A stretch of 6,851 bases of DNA from Phycisphaeraceae bacterium (GTDB lineage: Bacteria > Planctomycetota > Phycisphaerae > Phycisphaerales > Phycisphaeraceae), in NCBI GenBank assembly GCA_007119405.1, contig SKPT01000341.1:1-6851 (forward strand), in the 5' to 3' direction. The notes under the pieces were generated by a model. The model saw nothing but the letters and a program-made list of their open reading frames with translations. It was not told the origin of the DNA and ran no database searches. Positions 5,714-6,851 of the stretch are shown here, piece by piece. Each line of letters begins with the position of its first letter. Position 1 is the first letter of the stretch. A program made the position numbers and the translations under genes.

Positions 5714-6013
5714 ATGCCTGAGCCCCTGACCAAGCAGCAGATCGACGCGGCGCTCAACGACCTGCCCGGCTGGAGCCATGCCGACGACAAGCTCGTGCGC
5801 AAGTTCGAGTTCGGCAGCTTCAAGGAGGCGGTGAGCTTTCTCGTGCGCGTCGCTTTCGAGGCCGAGGCCCGCGACCATCACCCCGAGGTGCACAACGTCT
5901 TCAAGTGGGTGACGCTTTCGCTGAACACCCACGACGCCGGGGGCAAGGTGACGGAGAAGGATGTGGACCTGGCCAGCGCGATCCAGGCAATCGACTGGAC
6001 GCGGCACGACTGA
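5714..6013 (+). CDS. phhB: Pterin-4a-carbinolamine dehydratase (PCD/DCoH family)
   Basis: This small cytoplasmic enzyme (99 residues) dehydrates 4a-hydroxytetrahydrobiopterin during pterin recycling, classically for phenylalanine hydroxylase. In bacteria lacking that hydroxylase the family has been proposed to act in other pterin or molybdopterin contexts. The length is normal. The family signature is clear: RDHHPEV (53-59) with His55-His56, a third His at 60 in HNVFKWVTLSL, then the THDAGGKVTEKDVDLA block (72-87) with Asp74 and Asp83-Asp85. The ATG at 5714 gives MPEPLTKQQI, a typical N-terminus. An in-frame ATG at 5660 would add 18 residues encoded by the family B repeat and is rejected. No strong Shine-Dalgarno sequence is present; GGCGAG (5702-5707) is weak. 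No phenylalanine hydroxylase gene is visible. The gene symbol is by family only; the call of family is firm, the physiological partner is unknown. Confidence 0.93.
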   Translation: MPEPLTKQQIDAALNDLPGWSHADDKLVRKFEFGSFKEAVSFLVRVAFEAEARDHHPEVHNVFKWVTLSLNTHDAGGKVTEKDVDLASAIQAIDWTRHD

Positions 6014-6032
6014 CGGCTGTGGGCAATCGGGT

Positions 6033-6074
6033 GCGTTGCTCCAACGCCGGACCTGAGCGCATGCGAAGGTCCGG
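6033..6074. terminator. Two tandem hairpins between convergent genes, possible two-way terminator
   Basis: GCGTTG (6033-6038) and CAACGC (6042-6047) form a tight hairpin with a 3-base loop. CCGGACCT (6047-6054) pairs exactly with AGGTCCGG (6067-6074) around a 12-base loop. GGCAAT (6023-6028) and ATTGCC (6075-6080) could extend the pairing outward as an alternative fold. The structure lies between the stop codons of the dehydratase (6013) and of FolC (6167), where both transcripts must end. There is no T-run on either side, so a Rho-independent terminator of the standard kind is not shown; it could equally be a dispersed repeat. Confidence 0.45.
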
Positions 6075-6166
6075 ATTGCCGCACACCGGCGCCGATGCGC
6101 GCACGGGCACACCGTTGCCAATCCCGCCCTTCGCTGTGCTCAGAACGACCGCTAACGGATCGGCGC

Positions 6167-6851
6167 TCACCGCCGCGGGCGCGGCTTCTGCGACGCGTCG
6201 AGGAAGTACTTGCGCGCCTCGCCCGCCAGGTAGAAGCTGCCACAGACGACGATCAGATCTTCGCGGCTGACGGCCCGGCCGGCGAGCTTGAGCGCGTCGG
6301 GCAGGTTGCCCGCGGTCTGCGCCATCTTGCCGGAGATCTCGCCGAAGCGCGTCATGAGCTCCTCCGGCTCGACGGCGCGGGGGTTGGACTTGGCGCGGGT
6401 GAAGATGACCTTGTCCGCCCCGAGCGAGAGCTGACGCAGCATGCCGGGCACGTCCTTGTCCTGCCCGGTGCCGAAGACGACGACCAGCGAGTCGTAGCTG
6501 ATGTGGGCGCCCAGGGCCCGGATCAGCGCGGTGATCGACGCGGCGTTGTGCGCGCCGTCGATGATGACGCGCGGCTGGGCCCAGACCTGCTCCATGCGCC
6601 CGGGCAGGGTCGTGGCGGCGAGCCCGGCGATCACCTGCTCCTCGGGCATCGCCAGCTCGTGGGCCTTGAGTTGGTCGAGCAGCGCCAGCGCCAGGCCGCA
6701 GTTGTGCGCCTGGTGCTCGCCGCGCAGGGGCACGGGCAGGTGCTCGAAGCGGCTGGTCTCGGTGGTCAGGCACACGCGGGTGTGCGGGCCCAGCTCACGG
6801 TTGGCTTCGAAGCGGTAGGAGAAGTCGATCTGCTCGCCCGTGAACGACAGC
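6167..6851 (-). CDS. folC: FolC, dihydrofolate/folylpolyglutamate synthase, C-terminal half; 5' end off the window
   Basis: This Mur-ligase-family enzyme adds glutamate to dihydropteroate and/or to reduced folates in the cytoplasm using ATP. The 227 residues seen here, followed by TGA at 6169-6167, are about half of the usual 420 to 440, and the frame is open to the right edge. The N-terminal ATP-binding P-loop part is therefore outside. The C-terminal landmarks are in order: LRGEHQAHNCGLALAL, PGRME (6604-6590), DGAHN (6559-6545), and VFGTGQDKD with the Asp-Lys-Asp expected near the glutamate-binding region. GEHQ-x-x-N is the central His/Asn block joining the two domains. A GTG at 6775 could be taken as a start, but the sequence upstream is coding (for example FTGEQIDFSYRF) and belongs to the same protein. 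The stop lies 153 bases from the convergent dehydratase stop. The C-terminus ends in a basic tail, KPRPRR. Confidence 0.95.
   Translation of the reverse strand, partial: LSFTGEQIDFSYRFEANRELGPHTRVCLTTETSRFEHLPVPLRGEHQAHNCGLALALLDQLKAHELAMPEEQVIAGLAATTLPGRMEQVWAQPRVIIDGAHNAASITALIRALGAHISYDSLVVVFGTGQDKDVPGMLRQLSLGADKVIFTRAKSNPRAVEPEELMTRFGEISGKMAQTAGNLPDALKLAGRAVSREDLIVVCGSFYLAGEARKYFLDASQKPRPRR

Overview
This window is very GC-rich, with G or C at most third codon positions. It holds six protein-coding genes separated by repeat-laden spacers. I infer a planctomycete-like bacterium, possibly Phycisphaerae. The reasons are the GC content, the sparse Shine-Dalgarno signals, a group of unrelated house-keeping-type genes with roomy spacers, and dispersed hairpin repeats of a kind I remember from such genomes. 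This is an inference: no rRNA or other lineage marker is present.

Layout. Positions 1-1790 (minus) are almost all of an ABC exporter half-transporter (membrane domain fused to ATPase); the last residues run off the left edge. Positions 1791-2133 are a divergent promoter region with the only strongly AT-rich stretch. Four plus-strand genes follow, then a fifth gene on the minus strand. They are a small YfcE/MJ0936-type metallophosphoesterase (2134-2619), an unrecognised 136-residue protein with two similar halves (2711-3121), a UDP-glucuronate decarboxylase (3274-4284), a KduD/gluconate-5-dehydrogenase-like SDR oxidoreductase (4624-5451), and a pterin-4a-carbinolamine dehydratase (5714-6013). 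The C-terminal half of FolC (6167-6851, minus) converges on the last of these and runs off the right edge.

The spacers are the unusual part. The 3121-3273 spacer holds a compound hairpin. The 4285-4623 spacer holds a pair of 32-base inverted repeats with G-quadruplex motifs on opposite strands, flanked by degenerate heptamer tandem repeats. The 5452-5713 spacer holds two more hairpins of the first family plus a 32-base near-perfect inverted repeat ending just before the dehydratase gene. The 6014-6166 spacer between convergent genes holds two tandem hairpins.

The genes do not form an obvious pathway. UDP-glucuronate decarboxylase makes UDP-xylose for surface glycans, and the SDR may act on a sugar acid or alcohol, but 339 bases of repeats separate them. 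The dehydratase and FolC both concern pterins/folates, but they converge and are not one operon. I see no CRISPR array, tRNA, integrase, transposase or defence cassette. The points most worth a second look are the ABC ATPase with Asp in place of the catalytic Glu, the repeat families with compensatory changes in the hairpin tip, and a possible leaderless-transcript pattern.
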